A stretch of 64,000 nt of DNA from Chloracidobacterium sp. (GCA_016716305.1 JADJWP010000002.1:1052501-1116500); one strand, 5' to 3'; shown: positions 25,661-35,438, counted from the stretch's first letter. Translations and numbers: made by a program. Notes: generated from the sequence alone by a model not told the origin.

Positions 25661-27781
25661 TTATTTTGTAATGCCGACCTGCGTCAAAGCATAAGCGTAG
25701 TCAAAGGCCACTTCTTTAAGACGGTCGTACCGTCCGGACGAACCACCGTGTCCCGCGCCCATGTTGGTCTTCAGCAACACGATGTTCTTATCGGTCTTGA
25801 GTTCACGCAGTCGGGCAGCGTATTTTGCTCCTTCCCAGTACGGAACCTGGCTATCGTTCAATGAGACCTCGATAAGCATATTAGGATAGGCCTGCGCTTT
25901 GATGTTCTCATACGGCGAATACTGGATCATGTAGTCCCAGGCTTCTTTTTCGTTCGGATTGCCCCACTCGATCCACTCGCCGGTAGTCAAAGGCAGAGTC
26001 TCGTCAAGCATCGTATTCATGACGTCAACGAAAGGCACCTGTACTATCGCAGCCTTGTAAAGATGCGGAGCTTGATTCATTACAGCACCCATCAACAGCC
26101 CGCCCGCCGAACCGCCCTGTATCACAAGCCGATCAGTTGAGGTATAGTTCTTGGCGATCAGCCATTTCGAACAGTCGACGAAATCGTTGAACGTGTTCAT
26201 CTTTTTGAACATGCGTCCGTCCTGCCGCCATTTTTCACCAAGCTCGCTGCCGCCGCGAATATGAGCGATCGCGTAAATCATCCCTCGATCGACAAGCGAG
26301 AGCCTCGCCGTCGAGAAATTCGGCGTCATCGACGCACCGTAGGAACCATAGGCGTACAGCAACATCGGCGATTTGCCGTCGAGCTTGGTTCCTTTTTTCA
26401 TCATTATCGATACCGGAACTTTGACCCCGTCGCGGGCGTCCGCCCAGACCCGTACAGTTTCATACTGCGACTTGTCGTATCCGCTTGGAATCTCTTGCTG
26501 CTTGATCGCCTTGCTTTGTCGCGTACGAAAATCGAACTCAAATGTGGTGTTTGGTGTGATCATTGAAGAATAACCATACCGAATGACCGGCGTATCGTAC
26601 TCAGGATTATTTGCAAGGCCCATCGTATAGACGCTTTCAGGCGTTTCGATCCGGGCAGACGCCCGACGCGTTTTCATGTCCATCACCCGAAGATATTCGA
26701 GTCCGTTCTCAAGTTCGGAAACAACGGCGTGATCCCTGAAGAAGCTGATCCCCTCTATCTTTACCGCAGGATTGTGCGGGATATAGTCCTTCCAATTCGC
26801 CTCGCCGGGGTCAGCAACCGATGCTCGGACCACCTTGAAATTTTCGGCATCCTTGTTCGTGACAATGTAGAATTCGCCATTATTGAAGGTCGCTGAGTAT
26901 TCGTGGCCCTCACGACGTGGAGTAATGACCCTCCATTCACCGAGCGCATTGTCAGCCAGCATATATCGAAACTCGTTCATCGTCGCCGCACCGGAATTAA
27001 TGAAGAACATCTTCCTATCTCGCGAGCGGCCAATTCCTACGTTGAACAAAACGTCCTTATCTTCAAACACCAGATCGTTCTTATCCGAACCTAGTTCATG
27101 CCTAAAGATCTTATCTGTTCGCTTCGAAACTGGATCCTCTTGCCCGAAGAAAAGGTACTTTCCGTCACTCGACCATTCGATCGACGTGACTCGCTCGATC
27201 TTGTCCCTTAAGATCGCACCCGTGCGAAGATCCTTCACCTGCAAAGTGTACTGTCGATATCCTGTGGTGTCGGTCGAAAACGCAAGCAAATTTCCATCGT
27301 CGCTCGGCTCAAATGCGCCGATCGAGAAATATGTATATCCTTTCGCCATCTCATTTTGGTCGAGCAAAATCTCGGCATCCTTGCCGTCCTGCGTTTTGCT
27401 GCGAAGAAACGTCGGGTATTGCTTGCCTTCCTCAACCCTTGTAAAGTACCAAAATCTGCCGAGCTTATACGGCACGCTTAGGTCGGTTTGCTTGATCCGG
27501 CCGAGCATTTCTTTATAAAGCGCGTCGACAAATGGCTTGTGTTTGCCCATATGTGCCTCGACGTACGCATTTTCGTCTTCAAGGTATTTGATGATCTCTG
27601 GATTTTTTTTCTCGTTCCGGTCACGCAGCCACGCATAATTGTCGGTGATCTCGTAACCATGGATCTTGAGGACTTTCGGATCCTTCTTCGCTACAGGTGG
27701 TTTCATATCGTTCTGTGCCAGCGCGGCGGTTCCCGTACAGGCAATGATAGCTAATGTCGCAACAGACAGCAGTCTTTTCAT
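25661..27781 (-). CDS. Exported S9A oligopeptidase B-like serine peptidase
   Basis: Prolyl-oligopeptidase family enzyme of about 706 residues. The ATG at 27781 is chosen because AAGGAG lies eight bases upstream and a signal peptide follows at once (MKRLLSVATLAIIACTG, cleavage near ALAQ). An in-frame ATG 34 codons upstream gives a charged extension. The N-terminal beta propeller spans about 45-440. The catalytic domain has GGSAGGLLMG near residue 555 (nucleophile Ser), NDSQVPYWEG with the Asp near 640, and GAGHGGSSGRYD with the His near 675. The stretch ETLPLTTGEWIEWGNP is typical of oligopeptidase B, which cleaves after basic residues in short peptides. Oligopeptidase B is normally cytosolic, so export is notable. 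Confidence 0.92.
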   Translation of the reverse strand: MKRLLSVATLAIIACTGTAALAQNDMKPPVAKKDPKVLKIHGYEITDNYAWLRDRNEKKNPEIIKYLEDENAYVEAHMGKHKPFVDALYKEMLGRIKQTDLSVPYKLGRFWYFTRVEEGKQYPTFLRSKTQDGKDAEILLDQNEMAKGYTYFSIGAFEPSDDGNLLAFSTDTTGYRQYTLQVKDLRTGAILRDKIERVTSIEWSSDGKYLFFGQEDPVSKRTDKIFRHELGSDKNDLVFEDKDVLFNVGIGRSRDRKMFFINSGAATMNEFRYMLADNALGEWRVITPRREGHEYSATFNNGEFYIVTNKDAENFKVVRASVADPGEANWKDYIPHNPAVKIEGISFFRDHAVVSELENGLEYLRVMDMKTRRASARIETPESVYTMGLANNPEYDTPVIRYGYSSMITPNTTFEFDFRTRQSKAIKQQEIPSGYDKSQYETVRVWADARDGVKVPVSIMMKKGTKLDGKSPMLLYAYGSYGASMTPNFSTARLSLVDRGMIYAIAHIRGGSELGEKWRQDGRMFKKMNTFNDFVDCSKWLIAKNYTSTDRLVIQGGSAGGLLMGAVMNQAPHLYKAAIVQVPFVDVMNTMLDETLPLTTGEWIEWGNPNEKEAWDYMIQYSPYENIKAQAYPNMLIEVSLNDSQVPYWEGAKYAARLRELKTDKNIVLLKTNMGAGHGGSSGRYDRLKEVAFDYAYALTQVGITK

Positions 27782-27912
27782 CTTGTTACTCCTTATTATG
27801 GCTCGTGGAATCAAGTGTCGTCTAATATCCTTTTTACGTAACTTGTTGCTCGATTGTTTCGAAACCGGCACGGTACGATTCACTTTCGCCGCAAACCAAT
27901 CGGCAAAAGCGA

Positions 27913-27949
27913 AAAATGGAGAACAGGTTTATTTCCCGTTCTCCATTTT
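27913..27949 (-). terminator. Intrinsic terminator after gltA
   Basis: AAAATGGAGAAC at 27913-27924 pairs perfectly with GTTCTCCATTTT at 27938-27949 over a 13-base loop. A T-run follows on the minus strand. Confidence 0.75.
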
Positions 27950-27974
27950 CGAAATTGTTACCAATTCTTTTTGT

Positions 27975-29111
27975 CTACCTCTCAGCGATAGGAACGTATT
28001 TAAGGCCCCGCGGCCCGACATATTCTGCTCGCGGCCGAATGAGCTTGTTGTCAGCGTATTGTTCAAGAATATGGCCCGTCCAGCCCGAAATACGGCTAAC
28101 GGCAAATATCGGCGTAAACAGGTCAAGCGGAATGCCCATCAAATAATATGTTGAGGCAGAATAAAAATCGACATTGGGAAACATGCCTTTCTTTTCGTGC
28201 ATCAGCTTTTCGATTAGCTGCGACATCTCGAACCACTTCGAAACACCCGTCTTGTCCGCCATTTGCTTAGAGTATTTACGCAGCCAGGTCGCCCGGGGAT
28301 CTTCGGTCTTGTAAACGGCATGACCGATACCCATGATCTTACGCTTTTCTTCCAGAGCCTTTTCGATCCACGCCTCGACCTTGTCGAGTTCGCCGATCTC
28401 GATGAGCATCTTCATTACGTTGGTATTCGCACCGCCGTGAAGCGGGCCAGCCAGCGCCGCGATCCCGGCAGTCACTGCTCCGTACATGCCGGCAAGCGTC
28501 CCCGAGACGACACGCGTCGTGAAGGTCGAAGCATTCAACTCATGGTCGGCATGAAGGATCAACGCCACGTCGAACATCCGTGCCTCTTCCGCATCAGCCC
28601 GCTCGCCGCGAAGCATATAGAGAAAGTTCTCGGCGATCCCAAGGCTCGTGTCAGGTTCGACAACCTCAAGGTCGCGGCGGATCCGATCCCAAGCGGCTGC
28701 GATTGTGCCGATCTGTCCGGTGATCCTGATCGCTGCCCGGGTTGCACGCTCTCGATCGGTTCCATGTCCGTCCTTGTCGTAAAAATCGAGAGATGAAACT
28801 GACGTCCGCAGAACATCCATCGGATCGGATTCCTTCGGAAAAGTCTTCATCATGTCGATGACCGCCGAAGGCACATTGTAATTTGCCCGGAACTGCGATC
28901 TCAGAGCTTCCAGTTCGGACCCCTTCGGCAAGCGTCCGTTCCAGAGAAGGAACACCACCTCTTCGAACGTCGAATTTTCGGCAAGATCATGAATATCGTA
29001 ACCCTGATAGATCAGAACACCGTTCACGCCATCAACGTCGCCTATCGAACTCTGTGCAGCCACCACGCCTCTAAGTCCTGCTGCTGCTGTCGATTCTGTT
29101 GCTGTACTCAT
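27975..29111 (-). CDS. gltA: Citrate synthase
   Basis: Condenses acetyl-CoA and oxaloacetate to citrate in the TCA cycle; a 2-methylcitrate synthase role is possible within the family. At 378 residues it is the short (Bacillus-type) form. Conserved blocks are GVLIYQGYDIHDLAENS, the active-site HADHELNASTFTTRV, AGPLHGGANTNVMKM, IMGIGHAVYKTEDPRA with the second catalytic His, and DFYSASTYYLMGIP near the catalytic Asp. Its own promoter and terminator suggest a single-gene unit. Confidence 0.95.
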   Translation of the reverse strand: MSTATESTAAAGLRGVVAAQSSIGDVDGVNGVLIYQGYDIHDLAENSTFEEVVFLLWNGRLPKGSELEALRSQFRANYNVPSAVIDMMKTFPKESDPMDVLRTSVSSLDFYDKDGHGTDRERATRAAIRITGQIGTIAAAWDRIRRDLEVVEPDTSLGIAENFLYMLRGERADAEEARMFDVALILHADHELNASTFTTRVVSGTLAGMYGAVTAGIAALAGPLHGGANTNVMKMLIEIGELDKVEAWIEKALEEKRKIMGIGHAVYKTEDPRATWLRKYSKQMADKTGVSKWFEMSQLIEKLMHEKKGMFPNVDFYSASTYYLMGIPLDLFTPIFAVSRISGWTGHILEQYADNKLIRPRAEYVGPRGLKYVPIAER

Positions 29112-29159
29112 TGTTTTATAATCTCGTTCTCAATAATTTAGTTGAAATGGATTTCCTCG

Positions 29160-29188
29160 ATTTTATCGAACAGAAGCTGTATTAACAA
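29160..29188 (-). promoter_or_regulatory. Candidate sigma70-type promoter for gltA
   Basis: On the minus strand TTGTTA (29188-29183) and TAAAAT (29165-29160) are spaced by 17 bases. A start near 29153 gives a leader of about 42 bases to the ATG at 29111. The rest of the 29112-29400 gap contains nothing I can identify. Confidence 0.5.
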
Positions 29189-29400
29189 GTTCCGTGTTTC
29201 GGAAATATAGCCGTCGTTCGACTGCAGCTGTTCGGATCTGAGGAACGAATTGTGGGAGATCATCAACACGCGGGTGCGTTGCCGGAAGAATGCACCCTGC
29301 GAAAAAAAACTCCACATCAAAGGCAACGACCCAAAGGAGGAAACAGTCGTTGTACTAAGATGCGGAGTAAATTGGTAAATGCTTTAGGTCCGGTTTTCTA

Positions 29401-30489
29401 TCACCGGATCTTGGTCTCGAATGCCGTTCGAATACGAAGTTGCTGATTCTTATTAAGGCGAATATGTTTGCCGCGTTCGATAACGACCGCGCCAACGCCG
29501 AAAGCGGCACCGACACCCGCTCCAACCGCGGCACCGACCGGTCCCGCTGCGATCGCACCGATACCGATACCGGCTCCGGTGGCAGCACCGATCTTGATCG
29601 AATCATCTTTGATCGATCGTTTTCCGATCGCTGTGCCTTCGGTATCGACCATCCGAACATTATCGCCCTTGATCGGCAATACCTCGGTAAGGATCGCGTC
29701 GAAGTTGGCCCAACGCTCGTCAGACAATACGATCCTGTCAAAAGATAGCAACATCTCAGACCGCCGCTTGATACGGCCGGGCTTGGTTATTCGGTCGATC
29801 CGTCCTTCAATGATCGCACCTTCGAGCTCAAATGGAGACATGACCTTGGCAGTAAACTTGTCGCCTTCTCGATTCTGTTCGGTATTCAGATCTTCCTGAA
29901 TTTCGACTATGAGCTCTAAGTCCCTTGGAATGACAATGATCGGCTCACCATTGTTCGAATAACTTACCTTTTGAACTGTTGTCGGAACGTCTGAGGCTGC
30001 GGCGGTCGAAGGTGACGCCGGCTCTTGGTTCACAGGCAGGCTCGGTGGCGTCTCTACCTTGTTGCCACCAGATATTGGCTTGGGCTCAACAGATTCGGTA
30101 TTCGCCACGTTTTGCGTCGGAATTGCTCCTCGGCGAGAAATTGTACTCGGAACCGTCGATTCAAATGAGAGCTTGTCGAATCCCGCGGCGTAACCGAGTT
30201 CAAAGCCTTGCCTGTAGCCGTCACTGTAATCCTCAAGAGCACCATATTCAGTGTTGTAGGCACGTTTCGCCTCTGAATACTCGGTATGGCGTGAAAGATC
30301 TTTTCCGAGGTTATCGATCGAATCGCGGTAACCGGCCATATACCCATCGGAGTATCCGGTCCGATATCCCCGCTGCAGCGCGGCTCTGGTATCTTGTGCC
30401 GAAACTGTCTGTACTGAAAGGGTTAAGTCCGCAACGATCACGAAAGATAAACAGATGAGGACAGCTAAAAAACTCCTGGTAAGCTTCAT
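29401..30489 (-). CDS. Secreted protein with GY-repeats and a glycine zipper
   Basis: Protein of 362 residues with a signal peptide (about 1-31, SVQTVSAQ). Two glycine/tyrosine-rich repeats follow at 41-54 (GYRTGYSDGYMAGY) and 88-104 (YSDGYRQGFELGYAAGF). A Ser/Pro/Thr-rich linker covers about 110-185. The region about 190-290 (IPRDLELIVEIQEDLNTEQ, then EGAIIEGRIDRI) resembles a TrbI-like beta domain found in many acidobacterial secreted proteins. A glycine-zipper helix at about 302-335 (AATGAGIGIGAIAAGPVGAA) could insert in a membrane. AAGGAG is six bases upstream of the ATG. Function is unknown; an envelope-structural role is a guess. Confidence 0.6.
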   Translation of the reverse strand: MKLTRSFLAVLICLSFVIVADLTLSVQTVSAQDTRAALQRGYRTGYSDGYMAGYRDSIDNLGKDLSRHTEYSEAKRAYNTEYGALEDYSDGYRQGFELGYAAGFDKLSFESTVPSTISRRGAIPTQNVANTESVEPKPISGGNKVETPPSLPVNQEPASPSTAAASDVPTTVQKVSYSNNGEPIIVIPRDLELIVEIQEDLNTEQNREGDKFTAKVMSPFELEGAIIEGRIDRITKPGRIKRRSEMLLSFDRIVLSDERWANFDAILTEVLPIKGDNVRMVDTEGTAIGKRSIKDDSIKIGAATGAGIGIGAIAAGPVGAAVGAGVGAAFGVGAVVIERGKHIRLNKNQQLRIRTAFETKIR

Positions 30490-30543
30490 TTTGACTCCTT
30501 TGATATTACATGTGGATTAGAAGAAATGGTTTGTCCGCTATGA

Positions 30544-30572
30544 TTTATACACTATTACTTAATTCAATACAA
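30544..30572 (-). promoter_or_regulatory. Candidate promoter for the GY-repeat protein
   Basis: On the minus strand TTGTAT (30572-30567) and TATAAA (30549-30544) are separated by 17 bases. The -35 is weak, the -10 good. The implied leader is about 50 bases. Confidence 0.4.
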
Positions 30573-30594
30573 GAAGTTTTTCGAATGTATGAAA

Positions 30595-30630
30595 CAAAAA
30601 AAGGCAGCGGGCCGATCGGGCCAGCTGCCT
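30595..30630 (-). terminator. Intrinsic terminator after the DUF5916 gene
   Basis: AGGCAGC at 30602-30608 pairs with GCTGCCT at 30624-30630, with a GC-rich self-complementary centre. A run of seven T follows on the minus strand. Confidence 0.8.
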
Positions 30631-30653
30631 AAGCGTCTTCAGGAGGAATCACG

Positions 30654-33215
30654 CTAAAAGCTCTTTCGAAACAGATACGACATTCTAATAAAAAATGTTC
30701 GGCTGTTTCTTTCGAAACCGTATTCACGCTGCGCTGTGAACGGGCTCCACCCATTGTAATTCGCGTTATCGTTATAGCCGGCGTAAAACGCGGTTCCCGG
30801 ACTGGGCGTCCAGCCAAAAAGCAACTGTCCGGCGTAGTTGTTTCGAGTCGAATCAAAATCTAAGCGCATACGGGTGAATACGAACCTGGAAAATTGGAAA
30901 GTGGAACGCAGACTAACGAGATCGGCATCGAATGCACGTTTTCTCGTGTCGGTGCGTACCAACCTGCTCTTTCTGTAGCTCAAAGAGACCCGTAACGGAT
31001 CGACCGGCTTCACCTCGGCAAATAGTTCAGCGTCGAATTGTTGTCCTGTTCCCGGGTCGAGTTGTCCGCTTGACCCGAAGTCGAAGTCGAACGAATTGTT
31101 GATGAACCCGACAAAGGCACCATAATTAAATCGTTTGTGAGGCGTTTGGTTGATATTGCCTGAAACGTATTGCTGCCACGAACCGCGTGTAGGTTCGCCC
31201 TGAAACGCCCCTTGGGACCGAGTCGGAATACGCTTCAGACCGAATTCTTCTTCATAGAGTTTTTCGTAGCCTATTCCGGCCTCTAGAAATACATAGGTGT
31301 TTCGCTGAAGGTTGAGATTGGCGTTGTTGCCCAAATTGAAGCGTTGCAGCCTCCCGCTCCAGTCATAATCGACCCCAGAATATTGGGCCCAACTCAGCCG
31401 GATTATTTTGTTCTTGGGTTCCGATTTTGTGCTGAACCGGTTATAGAAAAACGCAAAATTCGTGTTCTTTCGTCGGGTAAATCCGGCGTCAGCATGGTAA
31501 TCGCTGCTTCTTCCACCAAATTCCACAAACCAACCACGCCGGTCCTCTGAATAATCAAGATTCGCATAATAGCCGACACCGTTGCCGGTTCGATACTCAT
31601 TGAACGGACTTCCCAGAACGGTCACGCCGCCATAAGTGCCACCGCCACAGATCTCCCTGTTTTTGACCGTTTGAATTGGATCCGCGTCCGGGTCGAATCG
31701 CGGGTCAAAGAAACATCGCCGAGTAGTGGTTCCAAGTACTTGAAACGTCGAGGTGAGTTTCGAAGTGAGCTTGAGTCTGCCGTCGATGCCTGCAGTAAGG
31801 TTCTTCTGTTCCGGAAAACTCCGAAATGTGCTCATAAATCCGATATTGTTTGCTTTTCCGAAGTCACGTTTGACACGGATGACGGCAAACAACGAATTCT
31901 TATCGATAAACTCGTCTATTCGCGGCCTCACGGACGGATCGTTCCGATCATCTTCATCATAGTTTCCGGGCGCATTATCGGAAGCCACAAGGAATCCGAA
32001 CGAGGTTTTCCCCACCTTACCTGTGAGTTTGGCAGCAAGATCGGGATCAACGATCGTGCGCGAATGAAACACACGTAACGGTGTATTGAAGATATCCTGG
32101 CCTTCAAGAAAGAACGGCCGCTTCTCTTCAAAGAAGATCGGGAATCGCTGGTTTGCGGTGACGACCGGAGCATCTGCTTCGATCTCTGCAAAATCAGGAT
32201 TGATAGCGGCGTCAAGCGTAATATTCGGCGACAGCGTATATTTAAGTGTTACACCGATGTCCTGTTTTATCGGCTCATTGACAAATCGGCCTGGATCGAT
32301 GGCCCCCGGCGTTAGCTGAAATCTCGGAATCGTTCTGACACGACGGCCCGTTTCGGAAACGGTAATACTGGGAACGACCTCGAGCGTTCGCTCGTAAATG
32401 ATCTCGTCAAGACCGCCTATCTTCCCGTGTTTGATCAAAAACCCGGAAATATCACGGTCATCGGGGAGCCATTGAGTGAATTCATCGTTGAATCGGTCTA
32501 TATTGCGGGCGACGTTGAATCCCCAAAGCTTACCCTTGCCAGCTGAATAGCGAAGTGATTTGAATGGGATCTTGACCTCAACGGACCATCCCCAATCTTC
32601 TATCACCCCTTTCGACTCCATTACGATATCCACCGAAAAATCAGCTCCCTGGCCCTCGGTGTAGATCCCGTCTTGCTGAATGCCCAACGGGTTGAACCCA
32701 AGTACGTAGGCGCGCCTTTGATCGTTGTAGGTATCCAGCCAGACCCGGACATTATCCTCGCCAAATACGTTGTCTCGACGGGCAACGGTTGCCCGGATCT
32801 TGTCCTTTTCGTCAAAGCACTTGAATGCGATGTACAAGTGCTTTTCGTCGTACATGAGATATGCCTCCGTCGGCCTTGACGGAGCTATGTTATCGCCCGG
32901 AAAAGTTTGGTAGAAGTCCTTGAAAACTGCCGCACTTTTCCACGATTCTTCATCGATTCGGCCATCGATGACGATTCCCAAGGCCACTTTCGGTATCGAG
33001 ATCGGAACCGACTTCTCATGCGGTAAGACGATCTTTGAGCCTTTCGCCGGGGCAGGAACTTCCGTTGTCGAAACAGACGGAGCGGACTCCTTTTTTGCTG
33101 GCGAACTAGTTTCTTTACTGCCGTTACCACCGTTCCCATTGCCGTTTCCACTGGGTTGGGCGTTCAAAGAAAAGGCGAGAACAAGGACCGCGAACAACGG
33201 GTATAACTTTTTCAT
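30654..33215 (-). CDS. DUF5916 outer-membrane protein with a CBM9-like N-terminal domain
   Basis: Protein of 853 residues. A signal peptide (about 1-19, FSLNAQ) and a low-complexity Gly/Asn/Ser linker lead to a CBM9/DUF1083-like sandwich at about 80-260 (LGIVIDGRIDEESWKSAAVF, then YDEKHLYIAFKCFD and RAYVLGFNPLGIQQDGIY). The rest, about 320-853, is rich in alternating aromatic strands and ends in MSYLFRKSF with a terminal Phe, as expected of an outer-membrane beta barrel. DUF5916 proteins of this layout are frequent in Bacteroidota and Acidobacteriota; the ligand is unknown but a carbohydrate is often assumed. AGGTG precedes the ATG. The neighbouring DUF4097 gene has its own terminator, so it is a separate unit. 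Confidence 0.85.
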   Translation of the reverse strand: MKKLYPLFAVLVLAFSLNAQPSGNGNGNGGNGSKETSSPAKKESAPSVSTTEVPAPAKGSKIVLPHEKSVPISIPKVALGIVIDGRIDEESWKSAAVFKDFYQTFPGDNIAPSRPTEAYLMYDEKHLYIAFKCFDEKDKIRATVARRDNVFGEDNVRVWLDTYNDQRRAYVLGFNPLGIQQDGIYTEGQGADFSVDIVMESKGVIEDWGWSVEVKIPFKSLRYSAGKGKLWGFNVARNIDRFNDEFTQWLPDDRDISGFLIKHGKIGGLDEIIYERTLEVVPSITVSETGRRVRTIPRFQLTPGAIDPGRFVNEPIKQDIGVTLKYTLSPNITLDAAINPDFAEIEADAPVVTANQRFPIFFEEKRPFFLEGQDIFNTPLRVFHSRTIVDPDLAAKLTGKVGKTSFGFLVASDNAPGNYDEDDRNDPSVRPRIDEFIDKNSLFAVIRVKRDFGKANNIGFMSTFRSFPEQKNLTAGIDGRLKLTSKLTSTFQVLGTTTRRCFFDPRFDPDADPIQTVKNREICGGGTYGGVTVLGSPFNEYRTGNGVGYYANLDYSEDRRGWFVEFGGRSSDYHADAGFTRRKNTNFAFFYNRFSTKSEPKNKIIRLSWAQYSGVDYDWSGRLQRFNLGNNANLNLQRNTYVFLEAGIGYEKLYEEEFGLKRIPTRSQGAFQGEPTRGSWQQYVSGNINQTPHKRFNYGAFVGFINNSFDFDFGSSGQLDPGTGQQFDAELFAEVKPVDPLRVSLSYRKSRLVRTDTRKRAFDADLVSLRSTFQFSRFVFTRMRLDFDSTRNNYAGQLLFGWTPSPGTAFYAGYNDNANYNGWSPFTAQREYGFERNSRTFFIRMSYLFRKSF

Positions 33216-33310
33216 GAATGCACCTGAAATATGAAGATTGTCTCGGTACCCCTTGAGTGTTCGATGCGTTGCTGACTAGAACGTTATTCCGGTCAGAATG
33301 TTTCAATTAA

Positions 33311-33342
33311 AATGTGCGTGGGTTAAATGACCCACGCACATT
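33311..33342 (-). terminator. Intrinsic terminator after the DUF4097 gene
   Basis: A perfect 13-bp stem, AATGTGCGTGGGT at 33311-33323 with ACCCACGCACATT at 33330-33342, has a six-base loop and is followed by TTTTAATT on the minus strand. Confidence 0.85.
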
Positions 33343-33349
33343 GCTCTGA

Positions 33350-35215
33350 TCAAAAAATGTCTAAAGCCGAGGCACTGCGAACCAGTAGTTTACCGTTTGC
33401 AAATTCGAAGTCGTATTTTTTGTCGCCCGATCCGAGCCGGAGCGTTCGCGAGCGTTCACGTGCGGGACCGATATTGAAAGTCTCTATCTCACTATTGGAA
33501 GTAAGTGAAGCGCTGGCGGTATCAGGCAGCGTCAATGTGATGACACCGTCTTCAGCCTTTGACGATATGCGTTCGAAAGCGCCCTCCAGAAATACGTTGG
33601 CGTTTATCGTATTCGATTCAAATTCACCATTGAAGCCGATCACCCTCACCTGCCCGTCATCAGCATCCAGAGTCAGCTTTCCCTGCGAATCCCTTATGTC
33701 GATCGGCGAATCCGAGCCTTTGACATCGAGCGTACCGGAAACTCCGCTCAGCCTGATCTCACCGTCAGAGGTGACTTTCACGTTCGATTCGCGTGGCAAA
33801 TAGATCTCGAGCCGTACCCGTTCAGCATTGAACAAACCGCCGCTACGGACTGACGATGCGTCACCTGAAACCTTTATTGTTATTTCAGGCCCATTCTGCT
33901 CTTCCGAAATATTCGCCGGTGACATTGTCCTGGCGTTGCCGGATTCGCTCAAAACGTATCGGACTTCTTTCTGCGCGCCACCACGGATTATTACATCGCA
34001 GCCGTTCGCTTCGACCACAACTCGCGGCGTGCCGTTGACCTCGAACGACTTCGTCCGTCTTTTGATCGTCGGTGCCGAAGATCGCCAATTGATCTCTGCT
34101 AATTGGGCCAATACTTCAGCTTGCTTTGCCATCCCTTCCTTGATGCTTGCCTTCATCTCATCAGTGGCGATCGTGGCCTGGATCTTTTCGAGTTCTGGCT
34201 TCACTTTTGAGATCGCGATCTGCGCCTCTTTCATCGCAACGGCCGCTGATCTTTCTGAATCGCGCATTGCACGAGCGATCGCACGGTTTGCAATAGCAGA
34301 ATTCAAGGCGGCTTCATCGACTGCTTCGACTTCGCCGACGTCACCCTCTTTCAGAAGATTCGTCGCCGGACTTTGGGTTCGACCATCTTTCTGCCGCAAT
34401 ATCGATAGTCCGCCGTTGACGCTGTTGAGTCTCACCTGTGCCTCACCATTACCAAGTCGGCCATGAAGATTTCGCCCGATGTATTCTCCTTTCTTCACCG
34501 GCAGGCCAAAGTCATTGGCGATCACGCCGTTCAGGGAATCGGCCTTGATGGTCGCGTTGACATCGGAAGGCAGTGTCAAGTTAGCCCTGCCGTTCACTGT
34601 GTTAAGCGATATCCTGCTTCCGGCCTCAACGCGTTCGAACGCTGCTGAGACTTCCCCGTTCACGGTTGAGAGTTCGGCATTTCCCCGAAGGTTCGAGGCG
34701 TTTACATTGCCATTCACGGCTGATGCCTTTGTGAAATTCACGAAATTAGCGACCGTAACCGATCCGTTGACCGTCTCTATAGCGCTCAGGACCGCAGTCC
34801 TTGGGACCGAGAGTTTGTAATGGACCTCGAGCTTGCGTGTGCGGCTCCGATCGCTTCGGTCGCCATATCTCCAGCCCTTATAATCGGTCTCTACCTTCAA
34901 CGAATCCGGGCGATCTGTCACGATTATTTCGACTTCGTTGAGCGTCTCGGCCGAATCCGCAACTTTAGTAGCCTCCAGCCTTACCTCGCCGCGATCCCAT
35001 GCTTCGATAGCGATCGACCCGTTAATGTTCGAGACACTGACCTTGCCATTCGGGGTCAGCGTGTAGGTCTTTTCAAACTTATCCGTCACGTCGTGAACCG
35101 CAATCACCTGCAACGAACGTTCAGCGACCGCGTTTTTTTCGTTCAGACTGACAGGCGTATCGCCGCCAGATGCAAGGAATAGGCCGGCAACAACTATCGA
35201 ATATAACCAACTCAT
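33350..35215 (-). CDS. Exported DUF4097 beta-strand-repeat protein
   Basis: Protein of 621 residues with a short N-terminal hydrophobic segment (SWLYSIVVAGLFLASGG). Residues about 55-265 form a right-handed repeat of strands with recurring V-N-G turns (SVSNINGSIAIEAW, ETVNGSVTV, SAVNGNVNA, STVNGEVSA, NTVNGRANL), typical of DUF4097. A charged, Ala-rich helical region (about 290-385, IANRAIARAMRDSERSAAVAM) separates a second strand-repeat half (about 390-600, RVVVEANGCDVIIRGG, GEIRLSGVSGTLDV). GGAG lies eight bases upstream of the ATG. DUF4097 proteins are widespread and poorly understood; some are linked to anti-sigma/envelope genes, but none are adjacent here. Confidence 0.8.
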   Translation of the reverse strand: MSWLYSIVVAGLFLASGGDTPVSLNEKNAVAERSLQVIAVHDVTDKFEKTYTLTPNGKVSVSNINGSIAIEAWDRGEVRLEATKVADSAETLNEVEIIVTDRPDSLKVETDYKGWRYGDRSDRSRTRKLEVHYKLSVPRTAVLSAIETVNGSVTVANFVNFTKASAVNGNVNASNLRGNAELSTVNGEVSAAFERVEAGSRISLNTVNGRANLTLPSDVNATIKADSLNGVIANDFGLPVKKGEYIGRNLHGRLGNGEAQVRLNSVNGGLSILRQKDGRTQSPATNLLKEGDVGEVEAVDEAALNSAIANRAIARAMRDSERSAAVAMKEAQIAISKVKPELEKIQATIATDEMKASIKEGMAKQAEVLAQLAEINWRSSAPTIKRRTKSFEVNGTPRVVVEANGCDVIIRGGAQKEVRYVLSESGNARTMSPANISEEQNGPEITIKVSGDASSVRSGGLFNAERVRLEIYLPRESNVKVTSDGEIRLSGVSGTLDVKGSDSPIDIRDSQGKLTLDADDGQVRVIGFNGEFESNTINANVFLEGAFERISSKAEDGVITLTLPDTASASLTSNSEIETFNIGPARERSRTLRLGSGDKKYDFEFANGKLLVRSASALDIF

Positions 35216-35438
35216 TATTTTTCTCCGTTATGACTGCTATTTGGGAAAACTCCCGTTTCTGCAAACAAAACACCGCCTCCAAACTATTTGTGACATTTTT
35301 TTTGTTAGATTCGGACATTGATTTACCGATCGATAATGGCTGCAACATATGTATGCCCTGCAACATCTGACAGATTTACATATAAGGTGTGATTTGGTAG
35401 CCTACTGTGTTTGATCAGCGATTGGGACGGAGATCATC

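Noticed and set aside
35374..35399. Possible Pho box upstream of the PHP-domain gene (CTGACAGATTTACAT)
   Set aside because: Only one half-site is recognisable and box sequences for this phylum are not known to me. It would fit the lipid-remodelling idea but cannot be supported.
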